From NCBI GenBank assembly GCA_016794345.1, contig JAEUKE010000207.1:62001-126000 (forward strand): a DNA stretch of 64,000 nucleotides, given 5' to 3'. This DNA comes from Myxococcales bacterium (lineage in GTDB: Bacteria > Myxococcota_A > Polyangia > Polyangiales > Polyangiaceae). The notes under the pieces were generated by a model. It did not search any database. It was not told the origin of the DNA and saw nothing but the letters and a program-made list of their open reading frames with translations. Below are positions 8,310 to 16,290 of the stretch, piece after piece; the stretch's first letter is position 1, and every line of letters begins with the position of its first letter. Made by a program: the position numbers and the translations under genes.

Positions 8310-10262
8310 GTGCGCCTCGCCCGCTCGGGGTCGTTCGAGCTGCCCGTCACGCTGGGCGCGCTCCTGCCGGCCGCGGCCGACGTCGTCTCGGGGCTGACCA
8401 AGACGACGGCGTTGTCATTTTCGACGCAGCTCTTCCGCGCGGTCTACGACTTCGGCCTGATGCTCGCGCTCGGGCTCGGCGTCGATCTGGTCGCGCTCGG
8501 CCTCCGGACCGCGGCCAGGGGGCGAGCCCTCGTCGTGGCGCTGCTCATGTGGGCGCTCTCGACCCCACTTGTGCTCGGTCTCCTCGAGCGCAACCTGGCT
8601 CGGCAAGCGGACGCGAGCTTCGACGGCCGGTTTCAGGGCGCGCTCTTCTGGCTCTTCACCCTGGGCGCAGCCGCGACGGTGCCCGCCGCGTTCGCCGTCG
8701 GGACGTGGCTCGGGCGGAGGCGACGGCTCTTCGTCGTCGGCCTGCTGCTCGCGCTTGGCGCAGCGGTCGTCAACGTCTCGGTGCTCCGCGACGACTACTT
8801 CGAGCTCCACACGGCGGCGGCCGCGCTCGCGGCGATCGTGGGCGGCACGTCGTCGCGCCCCGCGTTGCTCCGGTTGCTCGCGACGCGGCGGTCGATCTCG
8901 AGCGGCCGGCTCGCCATGGCCGCCGCCGTGCTGGCGATCGGGACGCTCGCCGTCCCGCCATCGAACGCGATTCGCCTCGCGCTCTTCGCGTCGCCAGGGT
9001 GCGCGGGCGCCTGGCTCGCGGCGCTGCACGTGTGGTCGGTCGCGGCGCCGCCAGCGGGCGCGCCGCTCGTCGCCGAGGAGCGCTGGGTCGGTGCGCGGGA
9101 CGGGAAACGACCGCCGTCGCGTGAGCGCCTCGCCGGCCCCGCGCCGGTCGTCGTGCTGCTCACCATCGACGCGACGCGCGCGGACGTGCTGCTCGACGAG
9201 TCCCGCACCGCAGCGTGGCCCGCGTTCACCCGGCTGAGGCGCGAGGGCGTTACGTTCACGCTGGCCCGATCACCAGGGAGCCAGACGTCCGTGTCGCTGA
9301 CCGCGCTCTTCGCAGGGAAGTACTTCTCCGAGATGCGCTGGGCCCGCCACGGGAAGGGCAAGAACCGGTTCGAATACGCTGCGACCGACCCCTCCCCGCG
9401 GCTCGCGGCGCTGCTCTCCGACGCCGGCGTATCGACCTACAAGGTGGCGCCGCTCGTGTTCCTCGAAAACGGCTACGGCGTCGCGCCCGGCTTCGCCGAG
9501 GAGAACGTCGTGACCGAGGGTCGCCGGCACGCGCGAGCGAGCGAGGTCATCCCTCCTCTCGTCGCGCGGCTGAGGAAGGTCGGCGAAGACGAGCCTTTCT
9601 TCGCCTTCGCGCACCTGACCGAGCCTCACTCGCCGTACGACCGAGGTCCGGTCCGGACCGGCCCGCAGTTCGAGCGCTACGTCTCGGAGATCGGCGCGAC
9701 CGATCAATTCGTGGGCCAGCTCCTCACCGTGCTCGCGAGCCCCAACCTCGCGAGCCGCGCGATCTTGATCGTCACCTCCGACCACGGAGAGGCGTTCGGC
9801 GAGCACGGCACGGAGCAACACACGAAGACCATTTACGAAGAGCTGGTGCGCGTCCCGCTGTTCGCTTGGGGCGCCGGCGTCCGCTCGCGCGAGATCGGCG
9901 AGCCCGTGACGCTCGTCGATCTCTACCCCACGATCCTCGACGTCTTCGGGCTCGACACGCCCGACGACACGAGCGGCGAGACGCTCGTCCCGCTCCTCGC
10001 CGGGAAAGACCCGCCGCGGGGCCGCCCGATCCTGGCCGAAGGCCGCCTGCGCCGCGCGCTCTACTCAGGCGGTACGAAGATCATCGTCGACGGCAGGCGC
10101 AAGACGATCGAGGGCTACGACCTCGACGCCGACCCGCGCGAGCTGGTGAACCGCTACGACGAGGACCCCGCTCGGTTCGGCCCGTCGCTCGCGACTCTCG
10201 CGGCCTACTTCGCGGCGCGGGAGCATCGGGAGCCCGGCTACGTGACGCCTTACAAACCGTGA
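8310..10262 (+). CDS. Membrane protein with C-terminal sulfatase/alkaline-phosphatase-fold domain
   Basis: 650 residues from GTG 8310, which has a GGAGGA ribosome-binding site 8 nt upstream. Residues 1-250 hold several hydrophobic segments. Residues about 285-640 are a sulfatase-fold domain: VLLTIDATRADVLL (metal Asp), SPGSQTSVSLTALFAGKYFS (active-site helix), HLTEPHSPYD, TSDHGEAFGEHG (metal Asp/His) and VPLFAW. The Cys/Ser-x-Pro-x-Arg formylglycine motif is absent. It therefore resembles the phosphoglycerol- or phosphoethanolamine-transferase-like branch, where Thr or Ser is the nucleophile, more than a true sulfatase. Likely acts on envelope polymers or lipids outside the cytoplasmic membrane. 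Confidence 0.8.
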   Translation: MRLARSGSFELPVTLGALLPAAADVVSGLTKTTALSFSTQLFRAVYDFGLMLALGLGVDLVALGLRTAARGRALVVALLMWALSTPLVLGLLERNLARQADASFDGRFQGALFWLFTLGAAATVPAAFAVGTWLGRRRRLFVVGLLLALGAAVVNVSVLRDDYFELHTAAAALAAIVGGTSSRPALLRLLATRRSISSGRLAMAAAVLAIGTLAVPPSNAIRLALFASPGCAGAWLAALHVWSVAAPPAGAPLVAEERWVGARDGKRPPSRERLAGPAPVVVLLTIDATRADVLLDESRTAAWPAFTRLRREGVTFTLARSPGSQTSVSLTALFAGKYFSEMRWARHGKGKNRFEYAATDPSPRLAALLSDAGVSTYKVAPLVFLENGYGVAPGFAEENVVTEGRRHARASEVIPPLVARLRKVGEDEPFFAFAHLTEPHSPYDRGPVRTGPQFERYVSEIGATDQFVGQLLTVLASPNLASRAILIVTSDHGEAFGEHGTEQHTKTIYEELVRVPLFAWGAGVRSREIGEPVTLVDLYPTILDVFGLDTPDDTSGETLVPLLAGKDPPRGRPILAEGRLRRALYSGGTKIIVDGRRKTIEGYDLDADPRELVNRYDEDPARFGPSLATLAAYFAAREHREPGYVTPYKP

Positions 10263-10332
10263 GCCTTGCGAACGGACCGTGGGGAGGCTTCACTGCGGCT
10301 CTTCGTAGAAGGCCCACACCTCGAGGATCACG

Positions 10333-11019
10333 ATGCAGCAGCCCCCGAACGTCTACGCGCCGCCCCAGCAAGGCTACCAGCAGGGTTATCCCCAGCAGGG
10401 CTATCAACAGAACGCGATGGTTCCGCAGGGCCCGCAGGGCATGATCCCCCCGCAGCTGCTGCACCCCGCCTTCACGGTCAAGCGCCCGTTCTGGTCGCTG
10501 CTCGGCCGCAAGTTCCACGTCTACGCGCCGGACGGCTCGCTCGTCGCGTTCGTGAAACACCCGATCTTCAAGCTGAAGCAGGAGTACACGATCTTCGCCG
10601 ACGAGGCGCAGACGATGCCCATGCTCCACGTGAAGGCGCGGCAGGTCATCGGCTTCAACATCTGCTTCGACGTGACCGACGCCGCCTCCGGCCTACGCGT
10701 GGGCACCATCCGGCGGCGCGGGCTCAAGTCGCTGTTCCGCGACACCTTCGAGATCCTCGACCCGATGGACCAGGTCGTCGGCGTCTGCGAAGAAGAGGGC
10801 GCCGCCTTCCTGCGGAGGATCTTCCCGATCCTCCTCGGCAAGTGGAAGATCGAGCTGCAAGGGCAGGTCGTCGGACAGATCCGGCAGGTGTTCCGCTTCT
10901 TCGTGAAGGAGTTCACGCTCGATCTGTCGATGAACCAGAACCGGCTCGATCCGCGCTTCGCGATGGCGCTCGCCATCTTCGCGCTCCAGGCCGAGTCCGC
11001 GCGCGAGCAAGGCGGCTGA
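10333..11019 (+). CDS. LURP-one-related / phospholipid scramblase-like protein
   Basis: 228 residues. The N terminus is Gln/Tyr/Pro/Gly-rich (repeats like QQGYQQGYPQQGY, residues 11-30), as in annexin or scramblase leader regions. The remaining 180 residues match the LURP-one/scramblase tubby-like beta-barrel pattern: FWSLLGRKFHVYAPDGSLVAFV, then IRRRGLKSLFRDTFEILD and GKWKIELQGQVVGQI. A C-terminal hydrophobic helix (about 212-222) fits the central helix of the tubby-like fold. Probably membrane-associated; biochemical function in bacteria is not established. Confidence 0.8.
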   Translation: MQQPPNVYAPPQQGYQQGYPQQGYQQNAMVPQGPQGMIPPQLLHPAFTVKRPFWSLLGRKFHVYAPDGSLVAFVKHPIFKLKQEYTIFADEAQTMPMLHVKARQVIGFNICFDVTDAASGLRVGTIRRRGLKSLFRDTFEILDPMDQVVGVCEEEGAAFLRRIFPILLGKWKIELQGQVVGQIRQVFRFFVKEFTLDLSMNQNRLDPRFAMALAIFALQAESAREQGG

Positions 11020-11025
11020 CGCCTC

Positions 11026-11964
11026 TCATTCGGTCGAGGCGTCGTAGCTCACCGACATCGCGGCGCCGATCCACGCGCCCGCCGCTTCACGCTGAAGATC
11101 GATCGCGACGCCTGGCTCGAGATCCACCGAGAGCCAGGCGCGAGGCGTCGCGCGAAGGCCCACGCCGAGCGTGGCGTGCGCGCGCAGCCACGGGTCCGCC
11201 TCGCCGCTGGCCGAGGACTCGAAGACACCAGCGACCGCGACGCCCGCACCAAACGAGGTGCGGACGTTGGGCAGCCAGAACGTCCGGTGCGCGGCGCCGA
11301 TACCCCCTTCCAGCCACTCGGCGCCGGACGTCGAGCCGAGCGCAGAGAACGAGAGGCTCTCGCTGATGAGCCTCTGGTGGAACGTGAGGCGCAAGCGGGA
11401 CCCGAAGAGCCCGCCCCCGGCGCTCTCCAGCCACGCCCCCGAGAGCGCACCTCCGAGCTCGACCGAGGGCGTCCTCGCCTGCCTGTCCGCGAGCTCCGCG
11501 TCCGTGGGCGGACGCGGCTTTCGCTTGGGCAACGGCCTCACCTGCAAGCGAATCGACTCGCTGGCCGCGATGGCCACGAACCTCGTCGCCGCGTCCCACG
11601 GGAGCCCCGCGACGTCCACGCGGCGCACCGCGAGCCGCCGCTTCGGGGCCTGCGCCTGGATCTCGGCCGTGGCAGGGCTCGGCAGATCGATGAACACACG
11701 GACGGCGTTTTCGTCCAGGGCACCGAACGGCTCGGGCGCCACCTCGAGCCCGCCCCCGAGCTGGAGCTCGACCAGGCGCCGCACGCGAGCTTCGCTCAAG
11801 GTCTCCGCGGCGCGCTTCGACAGGCCGATCCGGACGACGCGCGGCGGCGCCTCCTCGGTCGCTGGCGGCTGCGCCTGCGCGCGCGCCGGGGCGGCGGCGA
11901 CGGCGGCGAGCAGCGCGGCTGCGCAGCACAGGGAGGGGGAGAGGTTGCGGAGCGTGGGAGGGAT
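11026..11964 (-). CDS. Exported protein of unknown function; start codon non-canonical or uncertain
   Basis: The conserved-looking frame is open from an in-frame TAG just upstream of 11964 to the stop at 11026. It encodes an obvious signal peptide (LCCAAALLAAVAAAPARAQA) followed by about 280 residues, with a helical front (SKRAAETLSEARVRRLVELQ) and a C-terminal beta-rich domain (GAGVAVAGVFESSASGEA). No in-frame ATG, GTG or TTG precedes the signal peptide. Possible initiators are ATC at 11964 or CTG at 11931; the first conventional start, TTG at 11799, would delete the signal peptide. Function not recognised. Ends 7 nt from the convergent scramblase-like gene. Confidence 0.65.
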   Translation of the reverse strand: MPPTLRNLSPSLCCAAALLAAVAAAPARAQAQPPATEEAPPRVVRIGLSKRAAETLSEARVRRLVELQLGGGLEVAPEPFGALDENAVRVFIDLPSPATAEIQAQAPKRRLAVRRVDVAGLPWDAATRFVAIAASESIRLQVRPLPKRKPRPPTDAELADRQARTPSVELGGALSGAWLESAGGGLFGSRLRLTFHQRLISESLSFSALGSTSGAEWLEGGIGAAHRTFWLPNVRTSFGAGVAVAGVFESSASGEADPWLRAHATLGVGLRATPRAWLSVDLEPGVAIDLQREAAGAWIGAAMSVSYDASTE

Positions 11965-12028
11965 GAGGCCCTACGCTGACGGCTCCGTCAAGTCGTGCGG
12001 GGCCGCCCTCGGCCCGAGCTCACGCGGT

Positions 12029-12817
12029 CTACTTGGCGAGCTCGGCCTGAATGGCAACGACGACGGGGCTCGTGTCGAAGCTGTCGTTCGGGTCGTTCGG
12101 GTCGTCCCCCGGGTAGGTGGGCGACGCCCAATGGCCGACGAGCTGGCCGTCTCGCGAGATGAGGTACTTGTTGAAGTTCCAATCAGGCGAGAGCGGGAGC
12201 CCCGGATCGGGGTTGGGCTGCGAGAGCAACCATTCCCACACGGGCTGCGGCGCCTCGGGACCCGCGCCGTCGGGATCGATCACGTTTGCGATCTCGAACT
12301 GCGGGAACGTCACCATGTACTCGCCCGTGCACGTGTCGATCTGGTCGTCCGACCCGCCCTGATTGCCGAAGTTGTTGCTGTAGAACCCGAGGACCTTGAA
12401 GCCCTGACCCGCAAACGTCTCCTCCAAGACCTGGAGGCCCGCCATTTGAGGCGTGTAGCCTCATATGGCGGCTGTGTTCACTATCAACAAGACCTGGTCG
12501 CGGTACTCACACATGCTGACCGGCTCGGAGATCGTGATGTCCCACGAGGTGGCGGCGAGCTCGTAGAGGCTGCCGGGCTCCGCAGGGGGGTCGCAGGCGA
12601 AGGAGCTGCCCCCGGCGCCGGTGGTGCTTCCCTGCCCGGTCGTGGTCGTGCTCCCCGGGCCCGATTGGCTGCCCGTCGTGGTGACAGGGCCCGACCCGGT
12701 CGTCGAGCCGTTCTCCGCGGTTCCGCCGGAGCCCGAGGAATCGCCGCTCTCACACGCCGAGAGGGAGCCGAGCGCCAGGAGGGCAGCCCAAGGATGAAGG
12801 TGCGGGATCGTCGCCAT
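12029..12817 (-). CDS. Selenocysteine-containing glutathione peroxidase lipoprotein (UGA recoded at residue 119)
   Basis: Read through the TGA at 12461-12463, the frame gives 262 residues. ATG 12817 starts a lipoprotein signal (lipobox LSAC, Cys22), then a Ser/Gly/Thr linker to about residue 72, then a complete glutathione-peroxidase domain. The run VLLIVNTAAI-U-GYTPQMAGLQ matches the family pattern NVASxCGxTxQ, placing the UGA exactly at the peroxidatic Cys/Sec. The other active-site residues are present: Gln153 (NNFGNQ), Trp213 and Asn214 (DWNFNKYLISRDG). Cys163 in DTCTGEYMVTFPQF could be a resolving cysteine. A bSECIS-like hairpin follows the UGA. It would reduce hydroperoxides at the cell envelope. 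A pseudogene or sequencing error is the alternative, but hairpin plus position argue strongly for recoding. Confidence 0.88.
12421..12437 (-). promoter_or_regulatory. Predicted bacterial SECIS element
   Basis: On the minus strand the sequence reads CCTCCA-GGTCT-TGGAGG: a perfect 6-bp stem capped by a GGUCU loop, with the loop's first G 30 nt after the UGA codon. The Escherichia coli fdhF SECIS also presents a GGUC apical loop on a short stem to SelB, at a comparable distance. It lies within the coding sequence, as bacterial SECIS elements do, and encodes LQVLEE of the peroxidase. Confidence 0.82.
12461..12463 (-). other. Predicted selenocysteine codon (UGA)
   Basis: In-frame TGA at codon 119 of the peroxidase gene. 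The frame before it ends with NTAAI and after it continues GYTPQ, the conserved flanks of the glutathione peroxidase nucleophile. The codon also lies in a perfect 6-bp hairpin (TGAGGC / GCCTCA, loop TACAC) that precedes the SECIS. Confidence 0.85.
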
Positions 12818-12879
12818 GTCGCAGGCCTCCGAGGCCTCGAGTCTACAACGAGACGGCGCGCGACCGCGACGCTTCCTGA

Positions 12880-13938
12880 TCAGGAGGCCCGGAGGAGGCT
12901 CACGAGCTCGGCGGAGGAGCGCCGCGAGACCTGCTCGAAGGTGCACGACCGCGGGTCGCGGTCCGCGACCAGGCGCTGGAAGTGCGTAGCATGACGGAAC
13001 CGTTCTCCTTGCATGTGATCGTATTCGACCCGCGCGACGAGCGACGGCTCGACCGCTTCCCACGCAGCGTGCCGATCGTCGGCCCAGCTCTGTGAGCCGC
13101 CAGGCACCCGCAGATCCGGTCGCGTGAGTGGGCCCAGCCAGGGGTGAGCTCTGCCATCGGGCACCCGCAGCGGCTCGAGCCGAGCTTCGAGATCTGCGCG
13201 TGTCTCGGCGTCGAGCCCCGTGGCCACGCCGACGTGCTGGAGATCGCCCGCATGATCGTAGAGCCCGAGCAAGAGCGAGGCGATCGCCCGCCCCTCTTTG
13301 CCGCGGCGAAAGCCGGCGACGACACAGTCCGCGGTCCGCTCGTGCCGGACCTTGATCATCGACTTGCGCCCCGGGACGTACGGCGAAGAGAGCGGCTTGC
13401 AGATGACGCCCTCGAGGCCGCCGCCCTCGAAGCGGTCGAGCCATTCCTTCGCGAGCTTGGGATCGGTCGTCGCGGGGGTCACGTACAGCGGCGGCGTCGC
13501 CTTCTTCAGAGCCTTCTCGAGCGCCGTGCGCCGGCGGACCATCGGCTGATCGCGCAGGTCCTGCGCCCCGAGGGCGAGGAGATCGAACGCGACGAAGGAG
13601 GCCGGGTGGAGGCGGGCGAGCTTGTCCACCCGCGAGTCGTTTGGGTGGATGCGCAGCAGCAGCGCGTCGAAGTCGAGACCGTGGGGGCCCGTGACGACGA
13701 TCTCGCCGTCGAGCACCACCTTGCGCGGGAGCCGAGAGCGCAGGGCCCGCACGAGCTCGGGAAACCAACGTTCGAGCGGCCGCTGGTTCTGGCTCATGAG
13801 GACGATCTCCGCCCCATCCCGGAAGATGAGCGCGCGGAAGCCGTCCCAGCCGGGCTCATAGAGGTAGTCCCCACGCGGCACCTCGCGCGAAGTCTCGGCG
13901 AGCATCGGGGGGATCGGCGGCATGACCGGCAGCTCCAC
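12880..13938 (-). CDS. ATP-dependent DNA ligase-like protein (LigC/LigD-ligase type) lacking the adenylated lysine
   Basis: 352 residues, GTG start at 13938 (ATG at 13923 is an alternative). It contains a nucleotidyltransferase domain and C-terminal OB fold typical of stand-alone bacterial ATP ligases: motif III VVLDGEIVV, IIIa SFVAFDLL, IV LEGVICKP, V MIKVRHERTADCVV, and a C-terminal DDRHAAWEAVEPSLVARVEY. Motif I, normally EPKWDGFR, reads EPGWDGFR. The lysine that forms the AMP adduct is replaced by Gly30 (codon at 13849-13851), and no other Lys lies in the first 70 residues. If the sequence is right, the protein cannot self-adenylate in the normal way. Confidence 0.88.
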   Translation of the reverse strand: MELPVMPPIPPMLAETSREVPRGDYLYEPGWDGFRALIFRDGAEIVLMSQNQRPLERWFPELVRALRSRLPRKVVLDGEIVVTGPHGLDFDALLLRIHPNDSRVDKLARLHPASFVAFDLLALGAQDLRDQPMVRRRTALEKALKKATPPLYVTPATTDPKLAKEWLDRFEGGGLEGVICKPLSSPYVPGRKSMIKVRHERTADCVVAGFRRGKEGRAIASLLLGLYDHAGDLQHVGVATGLDAETRADLEARLEPLRVPDGRAHPWLGPLTRPDLRVPGGSQSWADDRHAAWEAVEPSLVARVEYDHMQGERFRHATHFQRLVADRDPRSCTFEQVSRRSSAELVSLLRAS

Positions 13939-14031
13939 ACGCGCCTCCTTGGCTCGCGTGAAAGAGAATGCACGTTCGGTACCGCGCGGCTGGCGTGGGG
14001 CGTTCGTCCCCGTTGTGCAGAGCCGCCCGCG

Positions 14032-14676
14032 TCAGTCGCAGTACATGTAGCCGCCCGGCAGGTCTGCGTGAGGGACGCAGGTGCCGAACTGGCACGGATC
14101 GGTCGCGCTGCAGAGCGGATCGACGTTCTGCCCGTTGCAGTTCGCGGCGCAGTCGACCGCGACGACGTTTCCTTGCGAGAAGTGGACGCAGCAGATGTCG
14201 CCACCGCAGTCGTCCTGAGAGTCACAGCTGATCGGGATGTCGCCTCCGGTGTCGCAAGGCGCGGCCTCACACGCGCCCATCGCCGCGTTCGCGACGCAAC
14301 ACACCTCGCCCGCGTCAACGTTGCAGTCGGATCCGAAACAAGCGACCTCCACCACGGGGCCCATGCCACCCATCCCGGTGGTGGTCGTCGCCGCGGTCGT
14401 GGTCGCGCTCGTCGTCGTCGCGCTCGTCGTCGTGGTGCTCGTCGTGCTCGTCGTCGTGGTGCCGCCGCTGGTCGTCGTCGAGCCGCTGGTTCCGGTCGCG
14501 GTGGTCACGCCGCCGGTGGTCGACCCGGGGCCGGCGCCTCCGGCGGACGACGTGCTCGGAGCTCCGCCCGCGCCGAACTCGAACTGGTCGTAGTCCTGCA
14601 GGCAGCCGAACAGAAGGACCGGCAGGAGCCACCACACACCACGCGAGAGACCAGCCACGGAGTTCGGAGACGACAT
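14032..14676 (-). CDS. Cys-rich lipoprotein with Thr/Ser linker
   Basis: 214 residues. The signal peptide ends in lipobox LFGC, followed by a Gly/Ser/Ala region and an almost pure Thr/Ser tract (about residues 60-98), then a Cys-rich domain with about 14 Cys residues (CFGSDCNVDAGEVCCVA, CDSQDDCGGDICCVHF). The tract is a spacer of the kind used by surface lipoproteins, possibly O-glycosylated. ATG 14676 shares one base with the stop of the upstream gene (TGATG), so the two form a coupled pair. Function unknown; probably surface exposed. Confidence 0.82.
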   Translation of the reverse strand: MSSPNSVAGLSRGVWWLLPVLLFGCLQDYDQFEFGAGGAPSTSSAGGAGPGSTTGGVTTATGTSGSTTTSGGTTTTSTTSTTTTSATTTSATTTAATTTTGMGGMGPVVEVACFGSDCNVDAGEVCCVANAAMGACEAAPCDTGGDIPISCDSQDDCGGDICCVHFSQGNVVAVDCAANCNGQNVDPLCSATDPCQFGTCVPHADLPGGYMYCD

Positions 14677-15695
14677 CAGAAGCTCCCTTCCAAGTAAGCG
14701 GAACCCGGGCCCACGCGCAGCTCGAGCGCCGAGCCGCCGGGGCCCTTTTCGATCACGTACGTGGGGATGAGGAGGGCCGCGCCGCCGACGAGCCCGACCG
14801 CACCGATGACGAGGCTGACGTTGGCGGCGGTCTGCAGGCCACGACCCGAGTCGGCGTCCTCTTGCAACGACGCGGGGCAGCGTCCGCTCGGGCATTGATC
14901 CTGGAGGTCGTTGTACTTCGAAAGGTGAAGCCCGCCGAAGACGCCGAAGAGCACCATTCCCACCACGCCGACGCCGCCGACGACGGTGCCCGTGATGCGC
15001 TGCCCGTCGTCCATGTCGAATGGGTGGAGGCTCTTCTCGGTCTTCTGGACCGGCTTCTCCGACGAAGACGTGGGCTGGTCGACGAACGTCACGGCCTGCT
15101 CGGACCCGGCGGCGACGGTCACGGTGCGCGTCTCCTGGCCACGCGGGCTGCGCGCCACGACGACGACCTCCCCCGGATCGACGGCGATGGGCTCGGCCTT
15201 CTCCTCCCGTGTGATGGTGCGACCGGCGATGACGACCTCGCTGTCCGCGATGCCGCGCAGATCGAGCTTCACGAAGCCGACCTTGGCGCGGAACTCCGCC
15301 AGATCCTCCTGGGCGCCCTTCACGGCGTCCGTGTACTTGGGGTCGACCGCGGCCGCGGCCTCGGCGAGCTTCGCCGCGACGACCGCCTCCCGGTAGGCCT
15401 CACCGAACCGGGACAGCGCCGCGAGCTCACGCGCGATCATGAGCCGCGAGTTCGGGCTGGCCACGATCTCGTGCGACGCGCGAAACCCGGCCAGCGCCTC
15501 TTCGTGTTTGCCCAGCTTCGATTTGTTGAGCGCGTCCGTGAATGCCTTCTGCGCGGCGGACTTCTGGGCGTCCGACGCGGAGGTGACCGGAGTGCCTTCG
15601 GCCAACGCAACATCGGGGAGCGCCGCGCCCAGGGCCAATGCCAACCCGAGGAAGAACACAGCCGACGATCTCACGGCTCGGGATCGTATCCCCAA
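14676..15695 (-). CDS. Secreted TPR/PEGA-type protein with paired C-terminal membrane helices
   Basis: 339 residues from TTG 15695; GTG 15674 gives a more typical signal peptide (MRSSAVFFLGLALALGAALP) and may be the real start. A TPR-like helical region (residues about 45-130) is followed by a PEGA-like beta domain (LDLRGIADSEVVIAGRTI) at about 145-205, a short linker, two hydrophobic segments (about 235-260 and 290-315) and a C-terminal strand ending in Phe. Related in layout to the proteins at 16834 and 18902. Coupled to the downstream Cys-rich lipoprotein gene, repeating the protein-plus-lipoprotein pattern seen around the kinase at 19881. Confidence 0.8.
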   Translation of the reverse strand: MGIRSRAVRSSAVFFLGLALALGAALPDVALAEGTPVTSASDAQKSAAQKAFTDALNKSKLGKHEEALAGFRASHEIVASPNSRLMIARELAALSRFGEAYREAVVAAKLAEAAAAVDPKYTDAVKGAQEDLAEFRAKVGFVKLDLRGIADSEVVIAGRTITREEKAEPIAVDPGEVVVVARSPRGQETRTVTVAAGSEQAVTFVDQPTSSSEKPVQKTEKSLHPFDMDDGQRITGTVVGGVGVVGMVLFGVFGGLHLSKYNDLQDQCPSGRCPASLQEDADSGRGLQTAANVSLVIGAVGLVGGAALLIPTYVIEKGPGGSALELRVGPGSAYLEGSF

Positions 15696-15747
15696 ACCTC
15701 GCGCCGAGGGTAGAAGGTGGCGGGCAACTGTCTTATTTCTCCGACGA

Positions 15748-16287
15748 ATGGCTCACCTTTCTTCGTTTTCCTCACTCCGCAGCCCGAGGCCCCTCTTTGC
15801 TCTCCTCGTCCTCCTCGCGGCCTGCGGCGCGCGGTCGGCCATCCTCCCGGTGGAGCAGGAGGAAGAGACAGATCCGTCGACCGAGCCCGCGGGCGACGGG
15901 CGCTGTCACTCCATCTGCCGGTGCCTCGACGGCACCACCGTCCTCACCGCGCCCGAACCGAGCTCCGACGGCAGCTGCCTGAACGCGTGTGACACGGCGT
16001 GCCAGCCGCACGTGGGCGTGCAGAACGCGCTTTCCTCGAAAGATGGGCTCGGCGAGATCCTCTACTGCGAGGAGCTCTGCGGACGGGTCGACGCGCTCGG
16101 TTGTTCGTCGAGCTGCCGCGACCTGATCGGCGGGCGGTGCGTGGACGTGAGCCCGAGCGGGTGTGATCCCGACATCGACATCGCGCTCAAATGCATCGCG
16201 ACCACCTCGGTGCTCACGTGTGAAGGAGACAACGTCCGCGTGGATTTCTGTCCGAGCCAAGAGGTCGCGTTCTGCGAAGGCGGCTGA
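15748..16287 (+). CDS. Small Cys-rich lipoprotein
   Basis: 179 residues. Signal peptide with lipobox LAAC (LLVLLAACGARS). The mature part carries about 16 Cys in a pattern suggesting several disulfides (CHSICRCLDG, CLNACDTACQ, CEELCGRVDALGCSSSC). It diverges from the TPR/PEGA gene at 15695, 52 bp away. It ends 3 nt before a convergent gene. No family recognised; an envelope location is the only safe inference. Confidence 0.78.
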   Translation: MAHLSSFSSLRSPRPLFALLVLLAACGARSAILPVEQEEETDPSTEPAGDGRCHSICRCLDGTTVLTAPEPSSDGSCLNACDTACQPHVGVQNALSSKDGLGEILYCEELCGRVDALGCSSSCRDLIGGRCVDVSPSGCDPDIDIALKCIATTSVLTCEGDNVRVDFCPSQEVAFCEGG

Positions 16288-16290
16288 CGC

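Noticed and set aside
12029..12445. Stand-alone 138-residue peroxidase starting at ATG 12445
   Set aside because: It would lack the N-terminal strands, the conserved Cys/Sec and any export signal; the frame continues upstream through the UGA with perfect family match.
12461..13768. 435-residue ORF ending at the UGA
   Set aside because: Most of it is a shadow antisense or out-of-frame to the ligase-like gene; only the part from ATG 12817 is real, as the front of the selenoprotein.
14385..14500. Microsatellite-like GTCGTC tract
   Set aside because: It encodes the Thr/Ser linker of the lipoprotein at 14032 and is explained by coding.
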